The notes: a model not told the origin generated them from the letters alone. A stretch of DNA of 64,000 bases from Streptomyces angustmyceticus (GCF_019933235.1 NZ_CP082945.1:5555501-5619500); one strand, 5' to 3'. Shown: positions 8,586 through 17,736, numbered from the stretch's first letter. Program-made: numbers and translations.

Positions 8586-9395
8586 TCATCCGAACAGCAC
8601 CCGTGCCAGCCAGAAGTCCAGCAGTTCCGCGTCGCCGGTGATGTCGAAGGTGTCGCCGTCGGCGGGGGTGCGGCCGTAGATGAGGAGCAGGAGGTCGGTG
8701 AGGGGGGCGCGGACGGAGACGGCGGCCGGTTCCTGGGCGCGGCGCCAGGCGAGGGTGTCGCCGGTGAGGTCGACGAGCCAGTCGGCGCCGGCTTCCGGCG
8801 GGGTGTCCGTGGCGTGGAAGTGGAGGGTGCGGCCGGGGCCGAGAAGTTCGCGCCGGTCCGGGTGGAAGTCGAACATCTCGGGGAGCGAGCCGAGTTCCAT
8901 CCACTCGTCGAGGGTGTCGAGGGCGACGGAGTGGTCGACGGTGAAGGCGCTGCCGAGGGCGAGTGCGACGTCGGCCCGGTGCATGACCGTCTCGTGGGCC
9001 ATGCGGCGGGCGAAGAAGCGCGGGGAGCCGGAGGGGAGCGGGGTCCAGATCCGGACGTCCGGGCCCGTGGTGCGGAGCGTGTCCGCGAGGCGCCGGGCGC
9101 CTTCGGTGAGCCAGGCGGCGACCTCGGCGGGGGACTGGTGGGTGTCGCGGGGGAGGACGCGGAGGGCGTTGTCGGGCGGGGGATCGGTCGCCCGGGTCCG
9201 GACGAGTTCCTCGACCCAGCGATGGGCTTCGCCCAGATGCCGGAGCAGTTGGGCGAGGTTCCAGTCGGGGCAGGAGGGGACGGTGGTCGTCAGGTCGGCG
9301 TCCTGCTCCGTGAGGCAGGACGCCAGCAGTACGGCCTGGTCGACGAGGGCGGCGCAGTGACCGTCGAAATCCATGGCGGGCTTTACGGAGTTCAT
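8586..9395 (-). CDS. Maleylpyruvate isomerase family mycothiol-dependent enzyme
   Basis: The 269-residue protein has an N-terminal DinB/MDMPI-type four-helix domain, seen in CPDWNLAQLLRHLGEAHRWVE at about residues 39-60 and in HETVMHRADVALAL further on. A C-terminal MDMPI_C-like beta domain ends in TDLLLLIYGR. Members use mycothiol, the actinobacterial thiol, in isomerisation or transfer reactions; many actinobacterial paralogues have no known substrate. The ATG at 9395 has GTGAGGA very close upstream; the next in-frame ATG, at 9374, lacks a clear site. The gene stands alone, with 111 bp to the permease gene on the same strand. Confidence 0.8.
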   Translation of the reverse strand: MNSVKPAMDFDGHCAALVDQAVLLASCLTEQDADLTTTVPSCPDWNLAQLLRHLGEAHRWVEELVRTRATDPPPDNALRVLPRDTHQSPAEVAAWLTEGARRLADTLRTTGPDVRIWTPLPSGSPRFFARRMAHETVMHRADVALALGSAFTVDHSVALDTLDEWMELGSLPEMFDFHPDRRELLGPGRTLHFHATDTPPEAGADWLVDLTGDTLAWRRAQEPAAVSVRAPLTDLLLLIYGRTPADGDTFDITGDAELLDFWLARVLFG

Positions 9396-9506
9396 GTCCT
9401 CACGGTAGGACGCACCACTGACAACGGAGCGTAACCGCGAGGGGTGCCGTGTCACGGGCGGTGAGCGACTCCGCCGCACGAGGTGGCCCCCGCACTCCCG
9501 GCCCCC

Positions 9507-11438
9507 TCACGACCGTCCCCCCTGCTCCAGCCGGAACCGCAGCCGGCAGATGACGGCGTCCGTGTCCCGGCGTACCGCGCGGGCGACGACCGCGCCGCGC
9601 CGGTTCTGCAGCAGGCGCTGCCAGCGGTGGGCGGGTTCGGCCTCCGGGATCAGGACGGTGATGCGGGTGGCGGGGCGGCGGGCCGTCAGGCCGGTGACGC
9701 AGGCGGCGATGGGGCGGCCGAGGGAGCGGGTGGCGGAGGGCAGTTCGAGGAGTTCCACGCCGGGGTTCCACAGTTCCCAGTCGCGGCGCAGCGCCTCGGC
9801 CGCCGGGCGGTCCTCGGGTGCGTCGTGGGTGACGGTCACGGCCACCACCTCGTCGCCCAGCGACACCGCCGCGTTGAGGGCCTCGCAGGTCAGCCGGGAC
9901 AGATGGGAGACGGGGACGACGACGAGGGAGGGGGCGCGGTGCGGGGCTTCGGGGATGCGGCCCAGGCCGAGGCGCTCGCCGATACGGGCGTAGGCGCGGT
10001 GCACGGCTTCGAAGGCGAGGACCAGCAGCGGCAGGGCGATGACGAGGAGCCAGGCGCCCTCGGTGAATTTGGTGGCGGTGACGACGAGTGCGCAGACGCC
10101 GGTGAGCAGCGCGCCGAAACCGTTCAGCAGGGCCTTGCCGCGCCACCCCGGGGACCGGCCGAGGCGCCAGTGCCGGACCATGCCGATCTGGCAGAGCGTG
10201 AAGCCGACGAAGACTCCGATGGCGAACAGCGGGACGAGCGTGTTCACGTCGCCGCCGGAGACGGCCAGCAGGGCCGCGGCGACGGCGGCGAGGGCCAGCA
10301 CGCCGTGGCGGTGGACCTGACGGTCCGCCTTGAGGCCGAAGACGTGCGGCAGGTAGTGGTCCCGGGCGAGCAGGCCCATCAGGACGGGCAGCCCACCGAA
10401 GGAGGTGTTCGCGGCGAGTGCCAGGAGGACCATGGTGGCGAACTGGACCACGTAGAAGGCCGCGTTGTGGCCGAGGGAGGCGTCCGCGAGCTGGGCGAGG
10501 ACGGTGACGCCCTCGACCGGCTGGAGGTGGAAGCGCCCGATCAGTACGGACAGGCCGATCAGCATCACGCCGAGCAGGGCGCCGAGCGCGACCTCGGTGC
10601 GCTGGGCGCGCCTGGCCGCCGGCGCGCGGAAGGACGGCACCGCGTTGGCCACCGCCTCGACACCCGTCAGCGCCGAGCAGCCGGACGCGAACGCCTTGAG
10701 CAGGAGCAGCGCGCCGACGGCGGTGGCGTTCGGGGCGAGGGCGGAGGGGTGCCCGTCGGCGGTGACGGTGGAGGCGGGGGCGTCGCGGACGAGGCCGGCG
10801 ACGATCATCGTCAGGACGGCCGTGACGAAGACGGCGGTGGGGAGGAGGAACGCCTTCGCCGAGTCGACGATGCCGCGCAGGTTGATGCCGGTGATCAGCA
10901 GCAGCACCGCCAGGCAGATCGCCGTCCGGTCGTCGTAGAGCGCGGGGAACGCCGAGGTCAGGGCCGCCACTCCGGCCGTCACGGAGACCGCGACATTGAG
11001 GACGTAGTCCAGGAGGAGGGAGGCGGCGGCCACCAGGGCTGCCCGGCGGCCGAGATGCGCCTTGGCCACCGCGTACGAGCCGCCGCCGTGGGGATAGGCG
11101 GCGATCACCTGGCGGTACGAGGCGACCAGGACGGCCAGCAGCGCGGCGATGGCGAGCGTGACGGGGAGGGTGAAGCCGAGGCCGTGGGCGCCCGCCGCGG
11201 CCAGGACCAGCACGATCGACTCGGGGCCGTAGGCGACGGACGCCATGGCGTCGAGGGAGAGGGCGGCCAGGCCCTGGAGGGTGGTGAGGCGGTGGCGGTC
11301 GTCGGCGGCGGGGGCGGCAGGGGAGGCGGATGCGGGGATGGGGGCGGTTGCGGAGCCGTACGGCCGGGTGGTGACGCCGCCGCCGGCGGTATCCGGGGGT
11401 TCCTCGGGCCGGCCGTCGGGCTGGGAAACCATCGACAT
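9507..11438 (-). CDS. APC-superfamily permease, KimA-like potassium or amino-acid importer
   Basis: The 643-residue protein starts after GGAGG about 11 nt upstream. It has a hydrophilic N-terminus of about 50 residues, then about 12 membrane segments. The first carries LAALSLDAMASVAYGPES, very close in pattern to the LSSDALSSVAYG signature of KimA/YdaO. The last roughly 140 residues are a soluble domain (SLVVVPVSHLSRLTCEAL onward) resembling the universal-stress-like cytosolic domain of KimA. In Bacillus KimA is a high-affinity potassium/proton symporter inhibited by cyclic di-AMP. Function in this organism is inferred, and an amino-acid substrate cannot be excluded. No riboswitch was recognised in the 277 bp upstream. 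Confidence 0.75.
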   Translation of the reverse strand: MSMVSQPDGRPEEPPDTAGGGVTTRPYGSATAPIPASASPAAPAADDRHRLTTLQGLAALSLDAMASVAYGPESIVLVLAAAGAHGLGFTLPVTLAIAALLAVLVASYRQVIAAYPHGGGSYAVAKAHLGRRAALVAAASLLLDYVLNVAVSVTAGVAALTSAFPALYDDRTAICLAVLLLITGINLRGIVDSAKAFLLPTAVFVTAVLTMIVAGLVRDAPASTVTADGHPSALAPNATAVGALLLLKAFASGCSALTGVEAVANAVPSFRAPAARRAQRTEVALGALLGVMLIGLSVLIGRFHLQPVEGVTVLAQLADASLGHNAAFYVVQFATMVLLALAANTSFGGLPVLMGLLARDHYLPHVFGLKADRQVHRHGVLALAAVAAALLAVSGGDVNTLVPLFAIGVFVGFTLCQIGMVRHWRLGRSPGWRGKALLNGFGALLTGVCALVVTATKFTEGAWLLVIALPLLVLAFEAVHRAYARIGERLGLGRIPEAPHRAPSLVVVPVSHLSRLTCEALNAAVSLGDEVVAVTVTHDAPEDRPAAEALRRDWELWNPGVELLELPSATRSLGRPIAACVTGLTARRPATRITVLIPEAEPAHRWQRLLQNRRGAVVARAVRRDTDAVICRLRFRLEQGGRS

Positions 11439-11715
11439 CTGTCGTCGTACCTCCGTGCAACACCGTGCGGGACCAGCTCAGCGTGCGGGGCGCGAACGGC
11501 CGCGTCGCCGGGCCTTGGCGGCCCTTTGGCGGGCGGCGGGGTGTTCTTCACGGGGTCTTGACGCGGGGACAGGCCGAGGGGCGGGCAGGGGAGAACCCGG
11601 GAGGCCGAACGAGCTGCCCTTCTGCCCTTCCATCGGTCGCCGGTCAGCCGGTCAGCCGGTCGTAGCTCGTCGGTCGTCGATCACCGTCGCCGGTCGCCGG
11701 GTCCCCGGCCGCAGG

Positions 11716-12660
11716 TCAGAGTGCCGTCGGCGGCCGGGAGAAGTCGTAGTGGACGCCGGTGAGCTCCTCCGAGGCGGCCCACAGGCGTTCGCCGCTCGCG
11801 GCCTTCCTGGTCCAGGGGGCGCGGAAGGACTGGAGGGGCGCGCCGCGCAGTCCGCTGCGCGGGCCGAGGAAGGAGTCCGGCCGCATGTGCGGGGCGGTGG
11901 CCGCGCAGAGGGTGCCCAGGGCGCCGCCCTCGGGGGACTGGGCGAGCGCGCGGTTGGCCAGGTCGACCATGCGCTCGGCGGAGGTGCGGCCCTCCATCCG
12001 GACGCCCGCCGTCGCCAGGTTGGTGGCGGCGTACCCGGGGTGCGCGGCGGCCGCGACGACCTGGGAGCCGGCCGCGGCCAGCCGCCGGGCCAGCTCGTGG
12101 GTGAAGAGGAGGTTGGCGCTCTTGGAGCGGCCGTAGGCGACCCAGCGGCGGTAGGAGCGCTCGCTGTTGAGGTCGTCGTAGTCGAGGTCGGCCAGGACGT
12201 GCAGCATGCTGGAGACGGTGACCACCCGGGCGCCGGGGGTGGCCAGGAGCTTGGGCAGCAGCAGCCCGGTCAGCGCGAAGTGCCCGAGATGGTTGGTGCC
12301 GAACTGCATCTCGAAGCCGTCGGCGGTGGTCCGGTACGGCAGCGCCATCACGCCCGCGTTGTTGATGAGCAGGTCGAGGCGCTCGCCGTCGAAGTCGTCG
12401 AGGGCGGCGGCGAAGTCGCGTACGGAGGACAGGTCGGCCAGGTCGAGGGCCCTGAACTCGGCCTCGGCGGTGGGGACTTCGGACCGCAGTCGGTCCAGGG
12501 CCGCCATGCCCCGGGTCCGGTTGCGGCAGGCCAGCAGTACGCGGGCGCCGTGGCGGGCCAGTTCACGTGCCGTGGCGTAGCCGATTCCGCTGTTGGCACC
12601 CGTGATGACCACCGAGCGGCCGGTCTGGTCGGGGATGTGGCTGGTGTTCCACCGGGTCAC
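11716..12660 (-). CDS. Short-chain dehydrogenase/reductase
   Basis: The GTG at 12660 follows GGAGGAG with 8 nt spacing. The 314-residue protein has the Rossmann motif TGANSGIG, the NNAG motif, a catalytic Ser in VTVSSM, and the YxxxK pair in YGRSK. The pattern resembles the retinol-dehydrogenase/WWOX-like SDRs with NTSHIP near the start. NADP use is suggested by the basic residues after the second strand (ACRNRTRG). The substrate is unknown. It lies 71 bp downstream of the ArsR gene in the same direction, so read-through from the ArsR/SRPBCC couple is possible. Confidence 0.85.
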   Translation of the reverse strand: MTRWNTSHIPDQTGRSVVITGANSGIGYATARELARHGARVLLACRNRTRGMAALDRLRSEVPTAEAEFRALDLADLSSVRDFAAALDDFDGERLDLLINNAGVMALPYRTTADGFEMQFGTNHLGHFALTGLLLPKLLATPGARVVTVSSMLHVLADLDYDDLNSERSYRRWVAYGRSKSANLLFTHELARRLAAAGSQVVAAAAHPGYAATNLATAGVRMEGRTSAERMVDLANRALAQSPEGGALGTLCAATAPHMRPDSFLGPRSGLRGAPLQSFRAPWTRKAASGERLWAASEELTGVHYDFSRPPTAL

Positions 12661-12731
12661 GCCTGTGCTCCTCCGTACGGGGGCGACCAGGGTACGTGGG
12701 CGGGGCGGCCGGGACCGGAGGGGCCCGGTGG

Positions 12732-13157
12732 TCACTCTTCCTCGGCGAGGCGCTTGATCGCCGAGAGGCGGGTGTCCCAGGCGGCGGCCACCCGGTCCAT
12801 CCAGCGGGCGGTGACCCCCAGCCGCTCCGGTATGACCCGGTAGCGCGCTTCCCTGCCTTCCCGGTGGCCGGCGACCAGGCCGGCCCGGTCCAGGACCCCG
12901 AGGTGTTTGACGATGGCCTGGCGGCTGACCGGCAGTTCGGTGGCCAGGACCGTGGCGGTCGCCTCGCCGTGTGCGGCGAGGGCGTCGAGTATCCGGCGGC
13001 GGGTCGGGTCGGCCAGCGCGGACAGCACCTCCGCCACGGTGTCCGACCCGGTGTCCGACCCGGAACCCTGACCGGCCCCCGACGCCGAGCCCGAGTCCCG
13101 GCCCGCCTCCGGCCCCGAGCCCCGACCAGTGACGCCTCCGCCTTCCTCCCCCCTCAT
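12732..13157 (-). CDS. ArsR-family winged-helix regulator
   Basis: The 141-residue protein has a Gly/Ser-rich tail of about 40 residues before a typical ArsR domain: LSALADPTRRRILDALA, then VSRQAIVKHLGVLDRAGLV as recognition helix and wing, then GREARYRV. No metal-binding CxC is present. This subgroup is usually paired with an SRPBCC (AHSA1) protein, and here its ATG overlaps the stop of such a gene by 4 bp (ATGA). Translational coupling is therefore expected. The ligand is unknown. Confidence 0.85.
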   Translation of the reverse strand: MRGEEGGGVTGRGSGPEAGRDSGSASGAGQGSGSDTGSDTVAEVLSALADPTRRRILDALAAHGEATATVLATELPVSRQAIVKHLGVLDRAGLVAGHREGREARYRVIPERLGVTARWMDRVAAAWDTRLSAIKRLAEEE

Positions 13158-13681
13158 GTCGCGAGCTGCTCCGCGTACCGCCGGATGTTCTCCACCTGGC
13201 CGGACCAGCCCGCGGCGTGGCTCTCGTATCCGGCGGTCTTCTTGCGGTCCTCGGGGATGCGGAGGCCGGCGAACCCGCTCTCCACCACGCGCAGGTGGGT
13301 GCCGTCGCCCTCCTCGGTGAGGGTGAATTCGACGAGGGTGGAGTTGCCCTCGACCGCCACCTCGCCGGGGTGGGCGCTGGCCCAGCGGTACGAGAAGTGG
13401 TGCGGCGGGTCCACCTTCACGATCTTGGTCAGGAACTGGCCGTACTCACCGTGGTCGAGCTCCATGATCCCGCCCGGCCGCAGGTCGACGGGTGCGGGCT
13501 CGCCCTGGCCGAACCACGAGCCGACGTGCTCCGGCTCGGTGAGCACGGCCCACACGCGCTCGACGGGCGCGGCGATGCTGATCTCCCGCTCGATGCGGTC
13601 ATCGGTGCTGCCCGAGCCCGAGCCCGAGGCCGCGCTCGTCCCCGCGCCGCCGTCCTTGTCCTGATTGCTGTCGGTGCTCAT
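13154..13681 (-). CDS. SRPBCC (AHSA1-like) domain protein
   Basis: The ATG at 13681 follows AGGAGGAGCACCTC, a near-perfect ribosome site. The 175-residue protein has a disordered Ser/Gly-rich N-terminus of about 28 residues, then a START-like fold beginning IEREISIAAPVERVWAVLT and ending with an amphipathic helix YAEQLAT. Such proteins bind hydrophobic ligands in a helix-grip cavity. It is the first gene of the ArsR couple and probably a target of, or ligand-sensing helper for, that regulator. Confidence 0.85.
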   Translation of the reverse strand: MSTDSNQDKDGGAGTSAASGSGSGSTDDRIEREISIAAPVERVWAVLTEPEHVGSWFGQGEPAPVDLRPGGIMELDHGEYGQFLTKIVKVDPPHHFSYRWASAHPGEVAVEGNSTLVEFTLTEEGDGTHLRVVESGFAGLRIPEDRKKTAGYESHAAGWSGQVENIRRYAEQLAT

Positions 13682-13811
13682 GAGGTGCTCCTCCTGCCGT
13701 GCCTTCCGATACCTGATCGCTTGATCCGATACCTGACGTGCCACTCGATGGTTGCACGTGACGGCAGGAGGTGCAACCAATGGGTTGCTCTTTCGTCGGA
13801 GCGGTCGGCCC

Positions 13812-14213
13812 TCAGGCGTCGTCCGCCCCGCCCCGCGTCCGTACGGGATAGGCCGGCACCGAGACCGACGGGTCGTCCAGGCAGGCCCCCGACGCCAGGT
13901 CGAAACGCTGTTTGAGCAGCGGTGACGCCACGAACGCCCGGCCGTCGGCCGAGCCGGTCAGGCCGCGGGAGAGGACCTGGGCGCCGGTGAACGGGTCGCG
14001 GTTGGCGATCGCGTACGCCCGGCCGGCGCGGTCGACGAACAGTGCGGCCTGGGTGCCGTCCGGGAGGAGGGCGGCGACTCCGCGGCCCGGGGCGAGGTCG
14101 TCCAGGGTGCACACCGGGACCCAGCCCTGGGGGCAGCGGATCTCGACCGTGACGGCGGTGCCTGCCGGGGCGGTGGTGACGGGGCGGGCGAGGGGAGTGA
14201 GTGCGGTGGTCAT
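13812..14213 (-). CDS. nirD: Assimilatory nitrite reductase small subunit
   Basis: The 133-residue protein has the NirD Rieske-like fold: a VEIRCPQGWVPVCTLDDL start, then VDRAGRAYAIANRDPFTGAQVLSRG and SPLLKQRFDLASGACLDD. The Rieske Cys/His iron ligands are absent, as is normal for NirD. The start codon overlaps the nirB stop by one base (TGATG), so the two subunits are translationally coupled. It acts with NirB in NADH-dependent reduction of nitrite to ammonium in the cytoplasm. Confidence 0.92.
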   Translation of the reverse strand: MTTALTPLARPVTTAPAGTAVTVEIRCPQGWVPVCTLDDLAPGRGVAALLPDGTQAALFVDRAGRAYAIANRDPFTGAQVLSRGLTGSADGRAFVASPLLKQRFDLASGACLDDPSVSVPAYPVRTRGGADDA

Positions 14214-16873
14214 CAGACGGAGGTCCCTTCCAGGGTGCGAACGGGCAGGGTCGGCCCGGCCAGCAGCGTCAGATCCGGCTTGACCTGGTCGCGCTCCGGT
14301 ACGAAGCGGACCGACGGGTCCGGCGCGTCGGGCGCGTTGACGAACGAGACGAAGCGGGCGAGCCGTTCGGGGTCGGCGAGGGTCTCGGCCCACTCGTCGC
14401 GGTAGTGGGTGACATGGGCGGCCATCAGGGTCTCCAGCTCGTCGCACAGCCCCAGGGAGTCGTGCACGACGACGTCCCGTACGTGGTCGAGGCCGCCCTC
14501 GATCCGCTCCAGCCAGGCGGAGGTGCGCTCCAGGCGGTCGGCGGTGCGGATGTAGAACATCAGGAAGCGGTCGATCAGGCGGATCAGCCCGGTGTCGTCG
14601 AGGTCCTGGGCGAGCAGGTCGGCGTGGCGCGGGTCCGCGCCGCCGTTTCCGCCCACGTACAGGTTCCAGCCCTGGGAGGTGGCGATGACGCCGAAGTCCT
14701 TGCCCCGGGCCTCCGCGCACTCCCGCGCACAGCCGGAGACCGCGGACTTCAGCTTGTGCGGGGAGCGCAGGCCCCGGTAGCGCAGCTCCAGTTCGATGGC
14801 CATCCGGACCGAGTCCTGCACGCCGTAGCGGCACCAGGTCTGTCCCACGCACGACTTCACGGTGCGCAGCGCCTTGCCGTACGCGTGCCCCGACTCGAAG
14901 CCGGCCGCCACCAGCCGGGCCCACACCTGCGGGAGCTGGTCGACCCGGGCGCCGAACAGGTCGATCCGCTGACCGCCGGTGATCTTGGTGTAGAGGCCGA
15001 AGTCGCGGGCCACCTCGCCGATCACGATCAGCTTCTCCGGCGTGATCTCCCCGCCGGGGACGCGCGGCACGATCGAGTACGAGCCGTTGCGCTGGAGGTT
15101 GGCGAGGAAGTGGTCGTTGGTGTCCTGGAGGGCGGCCTGCTCCCCGTCGAGGACATAGCCGTCGGCGCCCACGCTGGGCGCGAGGGAGGCGATGATCGAG
15201 CCGACGGTGGGCTTGCAGATCTCGCAGCCCTCGCCGTTCCTGGCCTCCGGGCGGCCGTGCGAGTCCAGCAGCGCGGCGAACGACGTCAGCCGCAGCGTCC
15301 GCACGATCTCGTAGAGCTCGGCGCGGGTGTGCCCGAAGCAGCCGCACAGGCCGGTGTCGACGGTGACGCCGGACGCGGCCAGCTCGTCGTTCATCACGGC
15401 GGTCAGCGACTTCACGCAACTGCCGCAGCCGGTACCGGCCCTGGTGCACTTCTTGATCTCGGGGAGGGTGCCGCAGGAGTGCTCGGTGACCGCGGCCCGT
15501 ACCGTCCCCTTGGTCACGTTGTGGCAGTTGCACAGCACCGCGTCGTCCGGCAGCGCGGACGGGCCGAGCCCGCCGCCGCCCTCGGCCGCGACCCCGGCGG
15601 GCAGCACCAACTGCTCGGGTGCCAGCGGCGGAACGGTGCCGGTCAGCGGCCGCAGCATCCCGTACGCCTCGGCGTCCCCGACCAGTACGCCGCCCAGCAG
15701 CTCCCCGGCGGCGCCGATCACCAGCTTCTTGTAGACGCCGCTGCGGGAGTCGGCGTAGACCACGTCCAGGCAGCCGTCGGTGGTGCCGTGCGCATCGCCG
15801 AAGGACGCGACGTCCACGCCGAGCAGCTTCAGCTTGGTGGACAGGTCAGCGCCGGTGAAGACGGCGCCCGCCCCGGTGCCGGGGCCGGGGACGAACCGCT
15901 CGGCGAGGGCCTCGGCCGCGACCCGGGCCATGTCGTAGCCCGGGGCGACCAGGCCGTAGACCCGGCCGTCCGGGGCCAGCGCGCACTCGCCGATCGCGTA
16001 GACGGCGGGGTCGTCGGTGCGGCAGCGCTCGTCGACGGCGATGCCGCCCCGCTCGCCGACCGGCAGCCCGCAGTCCCGGGCGAGCTGGTCGCGGGGGCGG
16101 ACACCGGCCGAGAAGACGACGAGGTCGGTGTCGATACGGGAGTCGTCGGACAGACCCATGGCCGTGACCGCGCCCGTCCCGTCCGCGACGATCTCCTTGC
16201 CGCCGACGCCGGTGTGCACCTCCAGCCCCATCCCCTCGACGGTGCGGCGCAGCGCCCGGCCGCCGCCCTCGTCGACCTGGAGGGCCATCAGCCGCGGGCT
16301 GAACTCCACGATGTGGGTGCGCAGCCCGAGCCCCTTGAGCGCCCCGGCCGCCTCCAGGCCGAGCAGCCCGCCGCCGACCACCACACCGGTGCGGGCGTTC
16401 TTCGCGTACTCCTCGATCGCGAGCAGGTCCTCGATGGTGCGGTAGACGAAACAGCCCGCGCTGTCCTTCCCCGGCACCGGCGGCACGAACGGGTACGAGC
16501 CGGTGGCCAGCACCAGCGCGTCGTAGCGGACGGTCAGGCCGCTGCGGGCGGTGACCGTGCGGGCCGCGCGGTCCACGGCCGCGGCCGGGTCGCCGAGGTG
16601 CAGTTCGATGCCGTGCCGGGCCAGGAAGTCCGGATCGGTCAGGCTCAGGTCGTCCGGGGTGCGGCCGGCGAAGTACGACGTGAGCTGGACGCGGTCGTAC
16701 GCCGGCCGGGGCTCCTCGCACAGCACGACCACCCGTGCCCGCCCGGTCACACCGCGCTCGGCCAGCTCCTCCAGGAAGCGCTGGCCGACCATGCCGTGGC
16801 CGACGAGGACGAGGGTGGGGGTGCCGGGGGCGGCGTCCGGCGTGGCATCGGGGTGCGGCGGCATCGAGGTCAT
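14213..16873 (-). CDS. nirB: Assimilatory nitrite reductase large subunit
   Basis: The 886-residue protein has an FAD/NAD(P)-binding N-terminal half (LVLVGHGMVGQRF, with a second dinucleotide motif VVVGGGLLGLEAAGAL). A BFD-like [2Fe-2S] segment follows with CNC near residue 445 and CGSC downstream. The C-terminal siroheme/[4Fe-4S] nitrite-reductase domain has CVGQTWC and SGCARECAE. It reduces nitrite to ammonium with electrons from NADH. All cofactor cysteines look present and length is normal. It is the first gene of nirB-nirD. A strong hairpin lies about 75 bp upstream of the start. Confidence 0.95.
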   Translation of the reverse strand: MTSMPPHPDATPDAAPGTPTLVLVGHGMVGQRFLEELAERGVTGRARVVVLCEEPRPAYDRVQLTSYFAGRTPDDLSLTDPDFLARHGIELHLGDPAAAVDRAARTVTARSGLTVRYDALVLATGSYPFVPPVPGKDSAGCFVYRTIEDLLAIEEYAKNARTGVVVGGGLLGLEAAGALKGLGLRTHIVEFSPRLMALQVDEGGGRALRRTVEGMGLEVHTGVGGKEIVADGTGAVTAMGLSDDSRIDTDLVVFSAGVRPRDQLARDCGLPVGERGGIAVDERCRTDDPAVYAIGECALAPDGRVYGLVAPGYDMARVAAEALAERFVPGPGTGAGAVFTGADLSTKLKLLGVDVASFGDAHGTTDGCLDVVYADSRSGVYKKLVIGAAGELLGGVLVGDAEAYGMLRPLTGTVPPLAPEQLVLPAGVAAEGGGGLGPSALPDDAVLCNCHNVTKGTVRAAVTEHSCGTLPEIKKCTRAGTGCGSCVKSLTAVMNDELAASGVTVDTGLCGCFGHTRAELYEIVRTLRLTSFAALLDSHGRPEARNGEGCEICKPTVGSIIASLAPSVGADGYVLDGEQAALQDTNDHFLANLQRNGSYSIVPRVPGGEITPEKLIVIGEVARDFGLYTKITGGQRIDLFGARVDQLPQVWARLVAAGFESGHAYGKALRTVKSCVGQTWCRYGVQDSVRMAIELELRYRGLRSPHKLKSAVSGCARECAEARGKDFGVIATSQGWNLYVGGNGGADPRHADLLAQDLDDTGLIRLIDRFLMFYIRTADRLERTSAWLERIEGGLDHVRDVVVHDSLGLCDELETLMAAHVTHYRDEWAETLADPERLARFVSFVNAPDAPDPSVRFVPERDQVKPDLTLLAGPTLPVRTLEGTSV

Positions 16874-16947
16874 GCCCGTCAGCCTGCGGCGCGGCTGTTA
16901 CCCGCCCGCATCTGCCCTGTTTCCCGGGCGGAACGCTGCCCTCAGCG

Positions 16948-16985
16948 GCGGGACCGCCGCCGTGTGAGGGCGGCGGCGGTCCCGC
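16948..16985. other. GC-rich hairpin upstream of nirB
   Basis: GCGGGACCGCCGCC (16948-16961) is perfectly complementary to 16972-16985, with a 10-nt loop. It lies in the presumed leader or promoter region of leftward nirB and upstream of the divergent small secreted gene. It is therefore not placed as a terminator of any gene in the window. It could form in a nirB leader RNA. Confidence 0.6.
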
Positions 16986-17433
16986 GGGCGCACCTGTCCG
17001 GCGACATCGATCAACGCGGGATCGGTCTGCTCGCGCCGAAGCGCCCGCTCGACCTCCCGCCCAGGGGGTACGGCGACTGGTTCCCGTCGCCGCCGTTGAT
17101 TGTCCGGTCCGGCGCACCTTGAGGGTGGTAACTCATCGGATCAAACCTCGAATTCAAGCCATCAGATAATTCCCGCTTGCCTCCGACAACGCCCTGATGC
17201 GATGATCATCTTTCGCTGTCTGTGCGTTGACGCGGTTGCGAGTTGCGAGAGTTTCAGCCGATAGCTAAGGGACCGTATCGCCGATGCGGATGGTTCCGGT
17301 GAATTCTCTCGGGTCGGCGTCAATCCATTCAACGGCGCCGAATTCGCGCATGACCGGCACGAATTCGGTGAGGAAACCGCGCGAGGAAGAATCAATTCGG
17401 GGAAGCTCCATGCATGACAAGAGGGGAATTTCC

Positions 17434-17736
17434 ATGCGTGACAAGAACCGCACGAACCGCCGAGGCGGAGCGCTGCGTCGTACGGCTGCCGCCGCATCTC
17501 TGACCCTGATCGTAGGCGCTCTGCCGGTGGCTCTCGCGACGCCCGCCTCGGCGTCCCAGGGAGCGTGCGAGAGCTACCTGGCCTCGAAGGGCTACACGGT
17601 CGGCAAGTGGGTGAAGAAGGCATGTGGCGTCGCGTCAGGTGCCACGGGCCCGGTGGGCGACAGTGCCTGCCGGTCGGAGCTCTGGGACCTCGGAGTCAAG
17701 GAACCCTACGCAAGCGAGGCATGCGACCGGGCGTAA
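17434..17736 (+). CDS. Small secreted four-cysteine protein, family unknown
   Basis: The ATG at 17434 follows GAGGGG with about 7 nt spacing. An in-frame ATG at 17413 with GGGGAAG before it is an alternative that would only lengthen the signal peptide. The 100-residue product has an Arg-rich N-region, a hydrophobic core (AAAASLTLIVGALPVALA) and an ASA cleavage site near residue 39. The mature part is about 60 residues with four cysteines (ACESYL, KKACG, DSACRS, SEACDR), enough for two disulfides. It is not recognised as a known family. A 16-bp hairpin terminator lies about 160 bp downstream. Confidence 0.75.
   Translation: MRDKNRTNRRGGALRRTAAAASLTLIVGALPVALATPASASQGACESYLASKGYTVGKWVKKACGVASGATGPVGDSACRSELWDLGVKEPYASEACDRA

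Noticed and set aside
9483..11561. Long plus-strand frame opposite the KimA-like permease
   Set aside because: It is an antisense shadow rich in Gly/Gln/Asp/Arg. The minus frame has coherent membrane segments and a known signature.
11439..11715. Cyclic di-AMP riboswitch before the KimA-like permease
   Set aside because: I could not see the conserved ydaO-type core in the upstream sequence. The gap is short and GC-rich.
14201..17122. Very long plus-strand frame opposite nirB and nirD
   Set aside because: The minus strand encodes an intact nitrite reductase with all cofactor motifs. The plus frame is the usual GC-rich antisense artefact.
16990..17160. GlnR or similar nitrogen-control box upstream of nirB
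   Set aside because: GGTAAC is present near 17128, but the spaced GAAAC partner of the GlnR consensus is not found at the right distance.
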